From Clitopilus passeckerianus (Eukaryota; Basidiomycota; Agaricomycetes; Agaricales; Entolomataceae): 64,000 bases of DNA. Made by a program: the position numbers and the translations under genes. Of this stretch, positions 47,047 to 59,282 are shown one piece after another (within the stretch, counting starts at the first letter, position 1; every line of letters starts with the position of its first letter). The notes beneath the pieces are model-generated. The model was not told the DNA's origin. It saw only the letters and a program-made list of their open reading frames with translations, and ran no database searches. The stretch is taken from contig CALYLX010000112.1 in the NCBI GenBank assembly GCA_944990035.1, positions 310,001 to 374,000 of the forward strand. Reading direction: 5' to 3'.

Positions 47047-50000
47047 TCATCGTAGCGAAAGATGTCTCTTGAATCCAGCCTCCACATCCGATGCTGAATA
47101 GTCCAAGTTGACGCCAGTATCTCCATAACACTGCGCCACATAATTTGCAAACGACTCCGTAAGCCTGATGAGCTCTAGTTTGCAGGCGTTCCATACGTCA
47201 AACATTGCGGAACCCGGGCTGACGATTCCCGTCTCCTCCGGAGAGGGTTTATTGGAGAATTCGTCGTTAAAGTGCTTTGCAACCCTGAGAAAAAGCGAGT
47301 CGATGCTTTTGCGGACATCCTTAACACTATATTCTCGGACCACCTTTTTCAGGGCAGACTTGCTGTAGATACTGTTATTTGCTATCTCGGTGGGAGCAGT
47401 ATTCTTGAGAGCCCGCTCAACGCCATCGAAATAGTCCTGACAAAGAAGCTCAGAGGTTGAACAGAGGATTATTGTGGGGAACATACAATAATCCTTGCAA
47501 ACGGCCGTCTGAGAACCAATTTGACATACGCGGTAAGATTCTCCTCGTAAATGGCTTTGGCCTCCCTAGCCAGACCACGTACAGATGCAACCTCTAGTGC
47601 TGATGTCTCCGTGGTAAAGTGGTGCATATTTTCTACCATCTTGGTCAGACTTGGCAACGCCAGAAGATGCAATCTCCGCACCTATGAGGGTGACATGAAA
47701 ATTGAGCTGTCCCTTGTCTTCAGTCTCCCCATCTAATTTCGCCATGTGTTTGAGCGAGTCGAAAATGCTTTGAACGATCCGTTCATACGCAGCATCAACG
47801 ATAGTGCGTATTTCCAGTTCATCTGCCATGACGAGCTGTTGCTCGACCCGGTTCACATAAGCCGGGAATTGCTTCACAAAATGTGCGACACCAGTCCTCT
47901 TTTTAGCGCTTATCTTTGTCTGTTCGATTTCACCAATTTGCTCTTTCTGCGAAGAAATGTGTCAAACCATGTTAAAGAAACCAAAGAGCCATTCAAATGC
48001 TTACCACATGCCGGTCAAATATACCTCTGAGTCTTGTGTGTTGCTTGCTCAGTAAGCCTTGCAAGAATTGATTACCTTTTTCCTCGGACTCCTGCATGAA
48101 GCGCTCGATCACTCCAATGACACCAACGACTTCCAGCGGGTCCTTTGCCAGAACGTTATCAAGCCAGGTTTTGAACTCAGTGGGGAGGAACCCGAAGATC
48201 AGATCCATAGCTCCACGAACTAACTTCAATGTGGTTTGTGAAAGGCCCACCGACCGAGCCGCTTGTCTACGGAAATAGCTGTCGAGGCCCATATAATCTG
48301 CGTAGGTCAGGCCAGCGTCGTTGATTTGCAGGAAGTCTGTGATGAAGGTGTTCTCGCGATAGATTGCAGGCGTGAGCTCGCCCAGAATAGATGAAAAGGC
48401 CTGAAAAAGCGGGTTCTTACGGTATTTGAAAGATTGCCATGGAGACTACGAACTTCTGATGCTCTCGCACCACCCTCAGTAGGCTTATCCTTCTCCTTGT
48501 TCCGGCCTTCAATCGGAGATCGTATCATTGTCCCAGCACGTCGAATGGTCCCGGCTGCGCCTTTGGAAATCGCGTTGCCAGATGGTGTTGCGCTGAAACC
48601 TGAATGTTGTGTGAGAACAAGGCAGAGTCAAACACGAAGTATGCTGACTTATGTCTTGAGGGTCATCAGAGTTTCTTATTAACCCAGCGTATGCTGATAG
48701 CAGCGCCTTTAACTGGGTGCTATGGAGATTGCTTGCGGCGGAGAAATAGGTCTAGAGATAAATATGAGTTTCAGGAGGGTTCTGGAAGTGGCTGATAACA
48801 CACCGCGCATAGTTTACCATAGACGCTCTCATCCATCTCCTTCAGATACAGCATCAAGCCAGAGTAACGGCCAAGGTAGGTCTCCAGATCGTCGTGACCC
48901 TTGAGAGACGGTCGGCTTGCATTTGACCCCGGTCGAAGCCCACTACTGTCACCAAGTAGCATTGTAGCCTGTTATGATTTCGTTGAAAGTTGTGGGCTCT
49001 ATAATTTACCGATTTCCTTACCTGAGCGGTGAACATAATGGATAAAAAGTCAAGCAGGCGCTTGCAAAATTGCGAGTTATGGGTCTGATACTCCTGAAGC
49101 CGTTCCATCGTTGCGGCCATCTCTGCGGAGTTATATGTCAGAAGAATCTAGATAAACAGAGACGCGAGTGCTTGCCTGTATCTCTGCCCGCTTGAAGCGC
49201 CTTGTAAAGCTGGGCGGCTGCTTCCTCGAGGCGCTCGATGCTCTTGGACTTTTCCAGAGACTCTTGTGTGAGCGTTATCAGTGCTTGTTCATCGACATGA
49301 ACGGTCGTCTGTTTGAGCTTGTCAGTAACTGGTCCTTCAAGTCCAATGAAATTGACATACAAGTAGGTTTTCGAGTTCGTTTAGCAATGTTCTTTGATTT
49401 TGAGTGACGACCTGTAATCCACGGTTCTGTGACTGGATATGTTGAATGTCTTCAATCACCGTCTGCATATTGTTCAGTGCATATCAAAGCAATTGTGGTT
49501 ATAACTCACATTCAGGTGAATTTTGTATGACGAAACTAGACTATCCATGTTGTCCAGTTCAGATATGGCGTCGTCGATAAACTTCATCACGGTCCCCAAC
49601 CGGTCGTCTGGCTCGAGGAAGGAGTGTATATTTGCCTTTTAACTGTCGTAAATGAAGCAGCCCGACAGGGAGCGAAACTATGCAAACCTTTTCAAGAGCC
49701 ATCAACTCATCCAGAAGGCGAGCCTCAATAAGGTCCGCTGCACCACGAGAGGTCTTTCTAGCAATGACGTCGTCGCTGGCCCATTCATACCCCTCGATCA
49801 TCTCCTCGACGTTGGCTACCGTGGCCATACTGTTCTCATCTTCTCCCTCCCCATCTGCAGAAAGACCCGAGTTGCTAGCCAGCAATCTATCTAGCGTATT
49901 TTGGTTTGCAGTGTCGAAGAACGAGATTCGGGCGTTATTCTGTTCTCGGTCTCTTCGAGGCGCAACATCAGTGAGTTCTCGGGAGGCGGAAACTTTGCGA

Positions 50001-51029
50001 GGCCTGGGTGCAGGCACAGATAAAGAAGGAGAAGCGGACCTAGGGTCAGGTAAAGACATGGAAGCAGATTGCTGTTGTTGGTGAGTCGACGACCTCTGGG
50101 AGAACGTGGAGGACGATGTCAGGTTAGATGGAGCGGCAGGCGGTTGCACTAGGGTCGATTGAGAGGATCCAAAGCCAAGCGTGGACCAGGCATTTGAAGC
50201 TGTAGTAGAGGTGCTCGCCGTCGGTGAGAGATAGGGGTTTGCAGCTGGGCTGGGAGACGGTACGCGTGGAGGTATCTTGATGTTTTGAGGTGGTGATATG
50301 CTTGCCTTTGATACTGAAGCTGCTTCTGGCCTTCCGTTGGTTTGTGTTGGAGTTCGGGGCCGAGGAGGGTTAGATATCCGGTTCGCTGGAAGGCCGGGTG
50401 AAGGTACCCGTGCTGGTCGCCTGGTATCTAGGTGAGAGCCCGAATCTAAGCTAGAAATAGGTTATGACATTCCAGAGAGTGCATTATACCACTACATACC
50501 GACGTCGTTTCTTGATATTCCATCTAACTGGATTGAAGAACCAGGATTGAGGGTATGGAACAACCGAATCAATGCTTGCAGGAAAGCGGCCTGGTCTGAC
50601 TGATTTTCGGTCTGCCACTTGTAGGTTCTCGAGAGTGTGATGTTGAAGGCAAGAGGCTATTGTATGATCAGAGTTAGAAATATTTCCAAATGCTAAAGGG
50701 GTGAGACGTACATTCACAACCTGAACTGCGCGCACTTCGGAAAGCTTCCAGGTCTTGCCAACAGAGAACGTTCCATTGGAGTTCAACTTGGATTTGTGTA
50801 TGAATCCAGATCCGTTCTTCGCCTCTAACATGTGTGAATTGAGCTCAGAGTCCCTGCGAGGATAGGAAGGCATACCTGACAAGATTATGTACCGGGGTTT
50901 GCGACCGCCGCCTTCGGGTCCTGCATCCTCCCAAATCTTGATGTGAGAGACATACGACTCCTCTGTTCCGCCAGATGCATTTCGTCGACTGAAAACCGAC
51001 TCAATAATCTTCTGGCGCTGGTCAGCCAT
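47047..51029 (-). CDS. SEC3: Exocyst complex subunit Sec3 (EXOC1)
   Basis: Sec3 is the exocyst landmark subunit that binds PI(4,5)P2 and Rho GTPases through an N-terminal PH-like domain and recruits the rest of the complex at polarised growth sites. The start is MADQRQKIIESVFSRR at 51027-51029. The N-terminal part (YIIL, KTWKLSEVRAVQVVN, IRLFHTLNPGSS) forms the PH domain. A disordered Ser/Pro region (about 50500-49950) follows, then a helical core. The core includes RISFFDTANQNTLDRLLASN, VEEMIEGYEWASDDVIARK, GAADLIEARLLDELMALEK and the C-terminal rod with KEYMGLDSYFRRQA-like and QLNFHVTLIENMHHF segments. It ends GFKRHLSLR at 47047. The frame is consistent after splicing, for example an intron at about 47630-47675. 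It is the second exocyst subunit in the window, 21 kb from SEC8 and on the same strand. Confidence 0.86.
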
Positions 51030-51366
51030 GAGATGATCAGAGACCCGAAGAGAGATGTAGAATGCGTTGTAGCTCACTGCCGTTGATCGCGACGCTTGTT
51101 ACCACACAATTCCTTGATCAGGACAATGGTCGAGTGCCCTGTCTCAATACTAGACTAAAGTTTGAAGCCTCCCGACGAATTCCACAGAAAAAAGAGGGGT
51201 TTCCCAGTATCTTAATCTATTTCGCATAATGTATAGGTATGTAGAAAGACCAAAAAACACCTCTGTGATTCGTTTGGGGCCTAAAGTTCTTGAGATTATG
51301 TAGAGTTTTTGTTCCCGCCCAGGGATCAGAGCTTCTACTATTGACATGACGACTACAATTTTATCC
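51030..51366. other. Intergenic, 337 bp, SEC3 promoter and thiolase 3' region
   Basis: The gap sits between SEC3 and the thiolase, both on the minus strand, so it holds the SEC3 promoter and the thiolase 3' end. A minus-strand frame over 51150-51410 continues the thiolase final exon into the 3' flank; no extra gene seen. Confidence 0.4.
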
Positions 51367-52988
51367 TTAATCCCGTACGAAGACTCCCGCAGCGCCCATT
51401 CCAGTACCAATGCACATGGATGTAACCAGGACCTGATAAAAAGGTCAAATTTTTAGGTAGCCAAGCTACGATACGAATAGACCCCACCTTCTGCTCTCTT
51501 CGAGCAAGTTCGTTGAGTCCAGTGACAACATGTCGAGCACCTGTGCAGCGTATCCAAAAAAATGGGTAAGCCAAAATATATCAATGCCGCATGACCGCAG
51601 TAAACTCATCTAGAGGATGTCCCAGGGCAATCGCGCCGCCGTTCACATTGACTTTGTCCCTTTTGAAAGACTCAGTATAGAGTGTCATGTGTATATAACG
51701 AACACAAACCTGGGAAGATCTAGTGCCTTCATTGAATAAACGCATTGCGACGCAAACGCTTCATTGATCTATCCTGGCAGTCAGAAGATGCCAACAGAGA
51801 GAAAGATATTCGTCTTACCTCCCAAAGGTCAACGTCGTCTTTTGCGATACCACTTTGTTGAAGGGCCTGCGGAATTGCATACACGGGGCCGATACCCATG
51901 ATTCGAGGGGCACACCTGCAATAGCCGTTGTATGGTGCTTCGCAAGGATAGGGAGTTGGAGCTCGTCTGCCTTCCTTCTTGTCATCAGGAGCACGGCAGC
52001 AGCGCCGTCCGTAATCTGGCTAGCATTACCTCCTGTCGTAGTTCCGTTACCCCAGTGGGGAAGGCAGGCTTGATCTTCCCAAGTGCTGCCTTAGTCGTGC
52101 CAGCCCGGATGCCATCGTCCTCTGTGACGGTGACTAGGGTACGCTCGCCTGTTGATAGGTCCTTTCGAAATACGGTGAAGGGTACAATCTCTTTTGCAAA
52201 GTAACCTAACTTCTGAGCTTGCTCGGCGCGCTGGAAAGAGGTCGCTGCGTATTCGTCTTGTTCTTCGCGGGTGACACTGAATTCTGCGGCTACATTCTCA
52301 CTGGTCCAACCCATGCGTTCCTTGCAATCCTTGGATGCCTGGTTGCAGGATATGAGTTCGCTTTGGTCGGGACCGCCCTTGTCTGGGCTGTTGACAGAGT
52401 ATTAATGAATTTGAACTAGTAACAGGTTCGAGACAGGGCTCACTTCTCCGACATGCTCTCAACACCAATAGCAAGGCCTATTTCAATCTGCCCACTCCGT
52501 ATTTGATTTGAGATAGTCGTAATGGCCATTAAACCGCTGGAGCAGAACCGGTTGATGCATTGAACTGGGACGGATTCAGGAAAACCAGCAGCAAGGGCAG
52601 CCGACCTGGCAGCATACATGGCATCTGGTGTGAGAACAGTTCCCATACAAATGTCTCCGACTGATCCTGGGTCGATTTTTGAGTGTTCTATGGATTTCTG
52701 TAGAAGGCCTGAGCCGACATCATTGTGAAGGAAACTAAACAAACAAGTACCTTGTACATTTCCAACATGAGTTCATCCGTCCTGGAAGTAACAAGCATTA
52801 ATCAGGTAGAAATGTATCAATACGCTATATCTTTACCTAGCATCCTTGAAACCCCCTTTCTTGGCTTTGCACAAAGGAGAACGGACGGCCATGGTGATAA
52901 CAACGTCATCGGGGTGCTTAGCCTCTAGCTTAGAGCGGCCAGTAGCATTACCCGGGAGGTGGGCAGCAAGTTGCCTCAATCTGTCCAT
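51367..52988 (-). CDS. Peroxisomal 3-ketoacyl-CoA thiolase (PTS2), one frame break
   Basis: This enzyme cleaves 3-ketoacyl-CoA with CoA in the last step of peroxisomal beta-oxidation. The start is MDRLRQLAAHL at 52986-52988, and RLRQLAAHL fits the PTS2 consensus (R-L-x5-H-L). Other features are DDVVITMAVRSPLCKAKKGGFKD, DICMGTVLTPD, the nucleophile Cys in NRFCSSGLMA (about 52550), NEAFA and GGAIALGHPLGCTGAR with the catalytic His and second Cys. It ends GAAGVFVRD at 51367. At 52057-52060 one base is missing in a G4 run (C4 in coding sense): FPTG should continue as HWGNGTTTGGNASQITDG, a strongly conserved motif that the frame reaches only with one extra base. It is a probable sequencing error. 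The gene resembles yeast POT1/FOX3 and fungal foxA. Introns are several and short. Confidence 0.9.
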
Positions 52989-53312
52989 AGCGTATGAGAT
53001 GGTAGTTAGAGGAGAGGGTGCGTCTGAGGGTCCGGGACAGGTTAAGTCAAGATCCGGTTCGCCCTTCCCGGACTGACGCGGTTCGTAAGGACAACCCCAC
53101 ATGATATTGGAGATTTGAGCCGTTACATATCTGCAACCCAAAGCTAGCGAGATTTACCGCCGTTGGCTGCGGGTATTATGAGAGTCAACGAGATGAGCGC
53201 TTGCGCTGACAAGGTGGTTACATAACTGTCTGAACCGAGTCTGAGCGAAGTGTTCTGACACGACTCACTCGAGAGTCTGTCAGCTCACACCTTCCTCGTG
53301 TTACTCGTGTCA
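52989..53312. other. Divergent promoter region, thiolase / glucosylceramide synthase
   Basis: The gap between two divergent genes holds both promoters. A minus-strand frame extends the thiolase upstream to 53141 but starts with no supported exon. No TATA box or gene seen. Confidence 0.35.
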
Positions 53313-54803
53313 ATGATTGACGATGATGTCCGCAGTATTATTCTCCTAGCGTTGGCAGCAGTTGGGGCAATATGGTACGCTGTGCTTTGGTCTATCTGGC
53401 TGTTGGGTTGCTTTGCAGCGTATGTATCTCCAAGCCCACATACGTCCCACCATGTTTTCTTACGTATGAATATTTTAGGCGAAAACGATATAAGCTACGA
53501 CCTCGATCCCCTTCAACCTCGTCCCCTTCTGCCCCAGGAGTCTCGATATTACGGCCACTGAAAGGACTGGACACCAACCTTTATGAAAACCTGGAAACAA
53601 CCTTCAAACAAGACTATCTCAACTATGAACTCATCTTCTGCGTAGCGGAAGAAAATGACCAGGCATTGTCTATCGTGCATTCTCTGATCTTGAAGTACCC
53701 TGATGTGGCTGCAAGAATTATAATTGGTACGGCTGCTTTGTGCCTTTACGAACCGTTGCCTTGGATGTTAATCCTTATACAGGAGAGGAAATCGTTGGCG
53801 TCAACCCAAAGGTCAATAACCTCGTCCGCGCATTCCGGGAAGCCAAGCACGATATTCTATGGGTCCTGGATTCGAATGTCTCGGTCGAGCGAGGCACTCT
53901 GGCCCGTTCCGTCGACGCACTCACAATACCCCGGCCGGGAGACAACAGCAAACGCATAGCAGTCGTCCACCATGTTCCTTTCGCCTTTTCAACGGAGTTT
54001 CACATAGGGTCAAAGATTGAAGAGGCTTTCCTGAACACAAACCATGCGAAGATGTACATCGCCATTAACACCGTGGCTGTCGAGTCTTGTGTCGTTGGCA
54101 AATCCAACCTTTATCGTCGGTCTGATGTTGAACGCATCAACGGTTCATTCAAGCCGTTATCATCAAATACCCCTGTGGATCCAAAACCCATGGCCTCCAC
54201 GTTTTCGGCAAATATATGGCAGAAGACAACATGATAGCTAGTGCATTGTGGCATGAGCTAGATGTGCGTCATGAACTTTCATGCGACGTTGCGCGCAACG
54301 CCGTCGGAAACATGTCACTATACGACTACATTCAACGACGCATTCGCTGGATACGCGTCAGGAAACACATGGTCATGCTTGCCACCATACTGGAGCCGTT
54401 TACAGAGAGCGTCTTACTATCTGTGATAGGCTGTGCCTCCTTCACCCATCTCTTTGGAATACCTCCGCTATTCACACTACTCTTACACTTCCCACTCTGC
54501 CTCATGATTGATCTGGACGTGTATGCATCACTTGCTGGACACCCTCTGCCTTCGGGTGAAAGATTACAGTTTATTGCGGCATGGGCAGCCCGCGAGCTGC
54601 TCACTCTACCAATTTATTGTGTGGCTATTTTTGGAAGTACGGTGACATGGAGGGGAACTCGATACCAGATGCTGAGAAACGGAGAGGTTAAGAAGGCTAC
54701 GCCGAGCCGTGGTCGGCCTTGGTTCTCTTGGCTACATAGGTTTACAGGGGGAGGGAAAGGGGATTACAGGCTTTTGACGGACTCAGATGGGCTTGATATT
54801 TGA
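53313..54803 (+). CDS. Ceramide glucosyltransferase (glucosylceramide synthase), one frame break
   Basis: This is a GT21 membrane enzyme of the Golgi/ER that transfers glucose from UDP-glucose to ceramide. The ATG at 53313 starts MIDDDVRSI, and an N-terminal membrane span (LLALAAVGAIWYAVLW) leads via an intron (about 53420-53479) to GVSILRPLKGLD, the family start. The catalytic parts are VLDSNVSVERG (acid residue), MAEDNMIASALWHEL (acid residue) and the RRIRW form of the (Q/R)xxRW motif. Three hydrophobic C-terminal segments follow, with TESVLLSVIGCASF and LFGIPPLFTLLLHFPLCLMI. An intron lies near 53729-53781. One base is lost at about 54183-54189 (C-run) before the HGLHVFGKYMAEDN segment; this is probably a sequencing error. 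A partial decayed copy of the 3' end lies at 58655-59140. Confidence 0.88.
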
Positions 54804-55548
54804 AGAGATGGGTGGCATTCCTAGTATAGATTGCAATCAATATTTTTGGGCACAAAAACGTGGCAATAATATCCTGTTAATGACTGGAGGGAGGACAGAC
54901 CTCTCACTAGCAGAAGTCTTAGAAGCAGACATTCCGGACGTAAATTGAAGGTGGCTGCCTTTCAGAAGCTTGGATAGCTTTCCAGCGTCATATTAGAGGT
55001 TCCCTTAACAGTAACTTCACAAAAGGTGTGCACAAGCATTAGGTAAATCATTTTGAATCAAACACCAAGGAAAGCTGGTTTTCCCTTCTCACAGCGATAG
55101 AAGATATTTCTGGTAGTTGCAGGTTTAAATTGAGCATTTTTCGTGCGTACAAAGAATCCAATTCAGGAGTAGCATTCTTGGTCCCTACAATGCCATGGCA
55201 TGCTAGTCTACAAATGCTGACCCTGTCAGTAGCGCAAGACACCAAGTGTCATACAGAAACCTCCACATCGGTGATCTGAGATACAGCCAACATTGGCTGA
55301 TCCATGACATAGACCACGGCCAAGCATCACAAATCCTCGCAAATCCAATGGCTTCACCGTCAAGAACAGGGAGGACGCGTAGTCCACAATGGTCTACATT
55401 TCGGCAATTCGATGGTCGGTGTCTATGTAATGCCAAAGTTGGAGCAGTCAACAGTCTGGATGGCCGGTGCAAGAAACCGACTCCAGAATGCTTTCCGCAA
55501 CGTGTTTCGCCAGCGCTGAGTCTCTGGCAATCGGACAGATAACGTGGA
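54804..55548. other. Convergent intergenic, 745 bp, 3' regions of two genes
   Basis: The glucosylceramide synthase and LIS1 genes converge here, and the region mainly holds their 3' flanks. Small open frames on both strands (for example 55246-55542 plus) show no recognisable domain. No terminator was identified. Confidence 0.35.
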
Positions 55549-57419
55549 TCACGGCCTCCATATCTTAACAATCTATAGACAACCTGAGCAAGGGCAGCGG
55601 TACAGCGCCAAACATCACTTACATGGTCAGCGCCTCCGGTGGCCACTACATTCATAACAGGCTTGTTTGCCTTATCACCATCTCCAGGAGCCCCAGGTGG
55701 AACAGCCCAGGCAACACACTGTGTAAATGGGTGATGTGCTTCAACTGTGTACTTCCGTCAGACCATTGCTCCTCTCTCGTTGTCGCTTTGAATGACGCGT
55801 GGCGTGATGGGCAGGTTTACTCACCTTTCTTCAAACAACGACCAGTTTTTAGGTCCCATACGCGCATTGTATGATCATCGGCTACGGATAAGAAGAATTT
55901 GCCGCTTGGATGGAAGGCTAGGGCTTGTACCCATCCATCGTGGCCAACCTACGGAAGATTTAGAGAGAGCCCGGCGCCTGTGGTATGAGGCCGAACTCAC
56001 AAAAGTCCATAAGCAGGTTCCACGTAGAGCATCCCAGAGTTTGATCGTCTTATCCCTTGAAGCTGTCATGACAAAGGCGATCGCCATCGAATCCTCTTTC
56101 AGTGTCTGGACGGATGTCGGCTATATGAGTTAGATATGCCAATGAGCTTCCATAGGATGTAGCAAATACGACTTCTGGACTTACCTGTGCGGTTAGTTCC
56201 CAAATGCTAGGAATCGAAGCTATTGGAACGAATGACGCATATTCAATTCGATTGTCATGACCACGCATTTCAACTTTCATAGACCCTGATTGAATATGGC
56301 TGATGCGGGCTAACTATGCGTCAATCAGCAGGATTCAATGAAGGGCACATTCATGCATACGTGATCGTCTGCACCCGTAAGGAGCAGGCTGCCATCGGGG
56401 CTTGGTAGAGCAGAGCGTATCCATTCGTCGTGAGGCTTCAAAACTTTGATGCAATGACTGTGATGGTGGGGCTTGAACATAGTTTGGACATGGAAGAAAA
56501 GGACAAAAGCCCACCTTGATTGAACTTCCCAGACTCTAACAGTATTGTCTCTACTCGATGAGATGAGCTGGTTATCGCCAGGTAAGAAAGTCACGCTAGA
56601 TATAGTATGTTCGTGGCCGCGAAAAGTAGCGACATTCTTGTAGTCGTCGGAAACGCTCCATAACTTGATGAACAGGTCATCTGAACAGGTCGCTGTTCGC
56701 CGCTCTATGAGCAGAGCACGACGGAGTACGAGTATGCTCACCGAGAATCTTCCCCGCCGAGTCGAATTTGCAATCGCGTACCGGCTTGGTATGACCCTTC
56801 AGAGAACGCTCAAGTTCCCCCGTATCCCAATCCCAAATCCTGACAGAGGCATCTACAGAGGCTGAGGCGAGGACAGAGTACAATGGATGGAAAGCGACGG
56901 CGTTTATCTTGTCGCGGTGTCCAACAAGCACGCTCTTCGCAGGTTCTCCTGGTAGCCAATCTGCTCCTGAGTGTTTTGCTCCACTCAGACGAAAAGTGGG
57001 AAACTTCCTCTTGGGCCCGCGAGAGACGAGCTTCAAGATCCATAATCTAAACAAACACGCCGTGAGCAATGGAGAACCATTCAAGAGAAGAACTATAGAA
57101 ACCTTGCGTTGCATTCGTATAATACTTGTCCACTTTTTGATCAGCAAGCCACTGCAGGGGATGATGTATTTGGACTGAAATCGGCCTTTTGCATTGGATT
57201 CCGTCAGGTGTCGCGTCAAATTTAGGCAGAAATACGGTATACCATGCCAGGAGCCTCTTGACGCAGTTCAGAGAAGGAGTTCGTAAAGCCGGCGGTATGC
57301 AGGTAGTCGAGGATCGACTTGTGTCTATGATTGATATTAGCATTTATTGTTTCACGTTTGCAGAAAAGCTTTCAAACGCACAGATCATTCCGTTGACGAT
57401 CCGTCAGTTCCGTAGCCAT
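55549..57419 (-). CDS. LIS1/nudF/PAC1 dynein regulator, two frame breaks
   Basis: LIS1 binds dynein and keeps it bound to microtubules, which drives nuclear migration in hyphae. The start is [13 protein letters not shown] (57417-57419), then the LisH dimerisation motif [39 protein letters not shown] and a short coiled coil ([14 protein letters not shown]) follow, then [15 protein letters not shown] and seven WD40 repeats, including [77 protein letters not shown] and the last ATGGADH-IVKIWRP. The stop is at 55549-55551. Frame breaks at about 57149-57150 (missing G) and 56998-57001 (one C too many) each disrupt conserved segments, so they are probably sequencing errors. The domain order LisH, coil, WD40 matches LIS1 fully. 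Confidence 0.87.
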
Positions 57420-58654
57420 TGTGGTAAGAAATAGAGCAGTTGCAAGGTCGACACGTTGTCGTTATTCGTTCGATAGGTGTTAGTGACCTCGATATATGAG
57501 GCAAGTTGTCTGTGTTTGCCTCAGTTTGGTACAGTGGGTCCAAGCTAGCCTTCAGTTGATAGCCGTGGACTAAATACTGTAAGTGTCATGTGTGGATGGG
57601 AGTAGAGAAGAATACCCAACACCCAAATGCCGAAAAAACGCGAGACGCGTTCCCAGAGGGAGGGCCGTCACGTGACCAATGATTTAATGCGTTTTCGTTC
57701 CGCCAGACGTCCGGGAGTCGGAGGGACCGTCCTCGCCTTCTGGTATAAACAGTCAGGCCTTCAGGTGGTACGGTGAGCCAGCGATACCACTCTAACCTAG
57801 TTATCCTTTCGACTTTGATGGTGAAGCTTGGGTGAAGTATTCCCTAACCAAACTCACGTTCTAATTGGAAATAATTTACTTCATACCTCTGCTGCCAGTG
57901 CGTACGATCGAGCAATGTCATTTTTCGGCAATCGAGATAGTTTTCTACAGCAGAATGATTACCGTAGGACTGAAGTACGAAAAGAGGGCGAGATCGTTGC
58001 CTGAAGCAGTTCTTGCCCTGAGGATGATCGGTAAAAACGTTCTTCTTCAAGGCTAGAGTATCAGCACATCAAAGTCTTCCCAATGAGAGCAGTAGCCGAC
58101 ACGTCACAGATGTGAATGGGTGGGCGGCGGCCAGAGCATCAAGGTGCCGCTGATAGGCGCTCCAGGCTGAATTACAACTAAGTAAACTAAGGGAATGGGA
58201 GTGGGGCGCGCGAGCGAATGTATAAGTATACCAGAGAAGATAACGAAGGAAAAATGAGCTTTTATAACTTGAGGAACTTTACAATTACAAGCGACCTCAC
58301 CTAGAGAAGAGGACGAAGGAAAAGGTTGCTTTAGGTTTTACTAGGCCCCCCCTAGGTGGCTGAATAATAAAAATTATAAAAAAGGAAATAATCCGCGACG
58401 AGCGGTGAGAGCTGCCTCAAGGTAGTTCACCCTGAGAATCAAGCGACATACCTCAATCTCGGTTGAGGTAGCGGTGACACTAGGGAACCCTCTCATTGGT
58501 TAAGTGTAAACAGGGTTTAAATCCAACCAATAACCGCGAGCTGGAGGCGGGCAGTGACCTGTGAGTAACCCTTTGGGGTGGTGTTCTGGATTCACGCAAC
58601 GAGACAGCAAAAGAGCTCGCTCGTATTTGTTAGTGTACGACGTCTCAGGTCTCG
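57420..58654. other. LIS1 promoter and gene-poor gap, 1.2 kb
   Basis: Starting with the LIS1 promoter, the region has no recognisable gene on either strand. Frames at 57844-58056 and 58500-58782 overlap each other on both strands and have no known motifs. An imperfect direct repeat lies at 58233-58333, and the short inverted repeat ctagg-ccccc-cctag near 58351-58365 stands out. Confidence 0.4.
58233..58333. repeat. Imperfect direct repeat, two ~31-bp units 70 bp apart
   Basis: Unit one at 58233-58263 and unit two at 58303-58333 share agagaag, then a variable pair, acgaaggaaaa, and end gcttt. About 25 of 31 positions match. They may belong to the remains of a mobile element, but no ends or coding sequence are visible. 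Confidence 0.4.
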
Positions 58655-59140
58655 TCAGAAAACACATGGCCATGCTTGGCACTGAGCGTCTGGCGGTCGG
58701 TGATAGGCTGGGCTGCGCCTCCCTCAAACATACCTCTGCCGTTCACGCTATTCTTACACTTCCCACTCTGCCTCGTGGTTGATCTGAACGTTTATGGATC
58801 CCTTGCGGAACCTCCTTTCCTTCGGGTGAACGATTGAAATTTGTTGCGGCATAGGCAGCCCGCGAGCTCATCACTCTACCTATTTATTGTGTGGCTACTT
58901 CTGGAAGTATGGTGACATACCAGATACTGAGAAGCGGAGAAGTGTAGGCTACGCCGGGTCGCAGTCAGCCTTGGTTTGCTTGGCTACACAGGTTTACAAG
59001 GGACAGAAAGGGGATTACAGGCCTTTGACGGATTCAGATGGCCTTGACATTTGAAGAGATGGGCGGACGATGTCATTCCTAGAATAGATTTCATCAATAT
59101 CCTTGGACACGAAAGCGTGACAAACCTTGATATCCCTGGT
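58655..59140 (+). pseudogene. Decayed partial copy of glucosylceramide synthase 3' end
   Basis: This stretch aligns by eye with 54355-54870, the last coding third plus 3' flank of the ceramide glucosyltransferase gene. Shared strings include cttacacttcccactctgcctc, gcagcccgcgagct, tttattgtgtggct and ggggattacagg. The match runs past the stop codon into atttgaagagatgg. The copy has lost its reading frame at several points and carries a nonsense change where the functional gene has a Trp codon (gca tag gca against gca tgg gca, about 58850). The upstream two-thirds, including the catalytic residues, are missing. It is a relic of a local duplication on the same strand. Confidence 0.82.
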
Positions 59141-59282
59141 TACGTTACGCTGCGTGACAAATTATTCGGTCTCCATTGCCAGGGCCCTTCGCCTCCTCAG
59201 GCCGTTGACCTTTCCATTCTACTGCCACCGCCTTTCACGTCTCACTCATATTGTCGCTCTTTAACTCTTCTTAACCCTTCGT

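Noticed and set aside
55246..55542. A 98-codon plus-strand frame in the convergent gap next to LIS1
   Set aside because: No domain, no conserved composition; it lies in the 3' flank of LIS1.
57844..58056. Overlapping small frames on both strands in the gene-poor gap
   Set aside because: Both strands are open by chance and neither encodes recognisable protein features.
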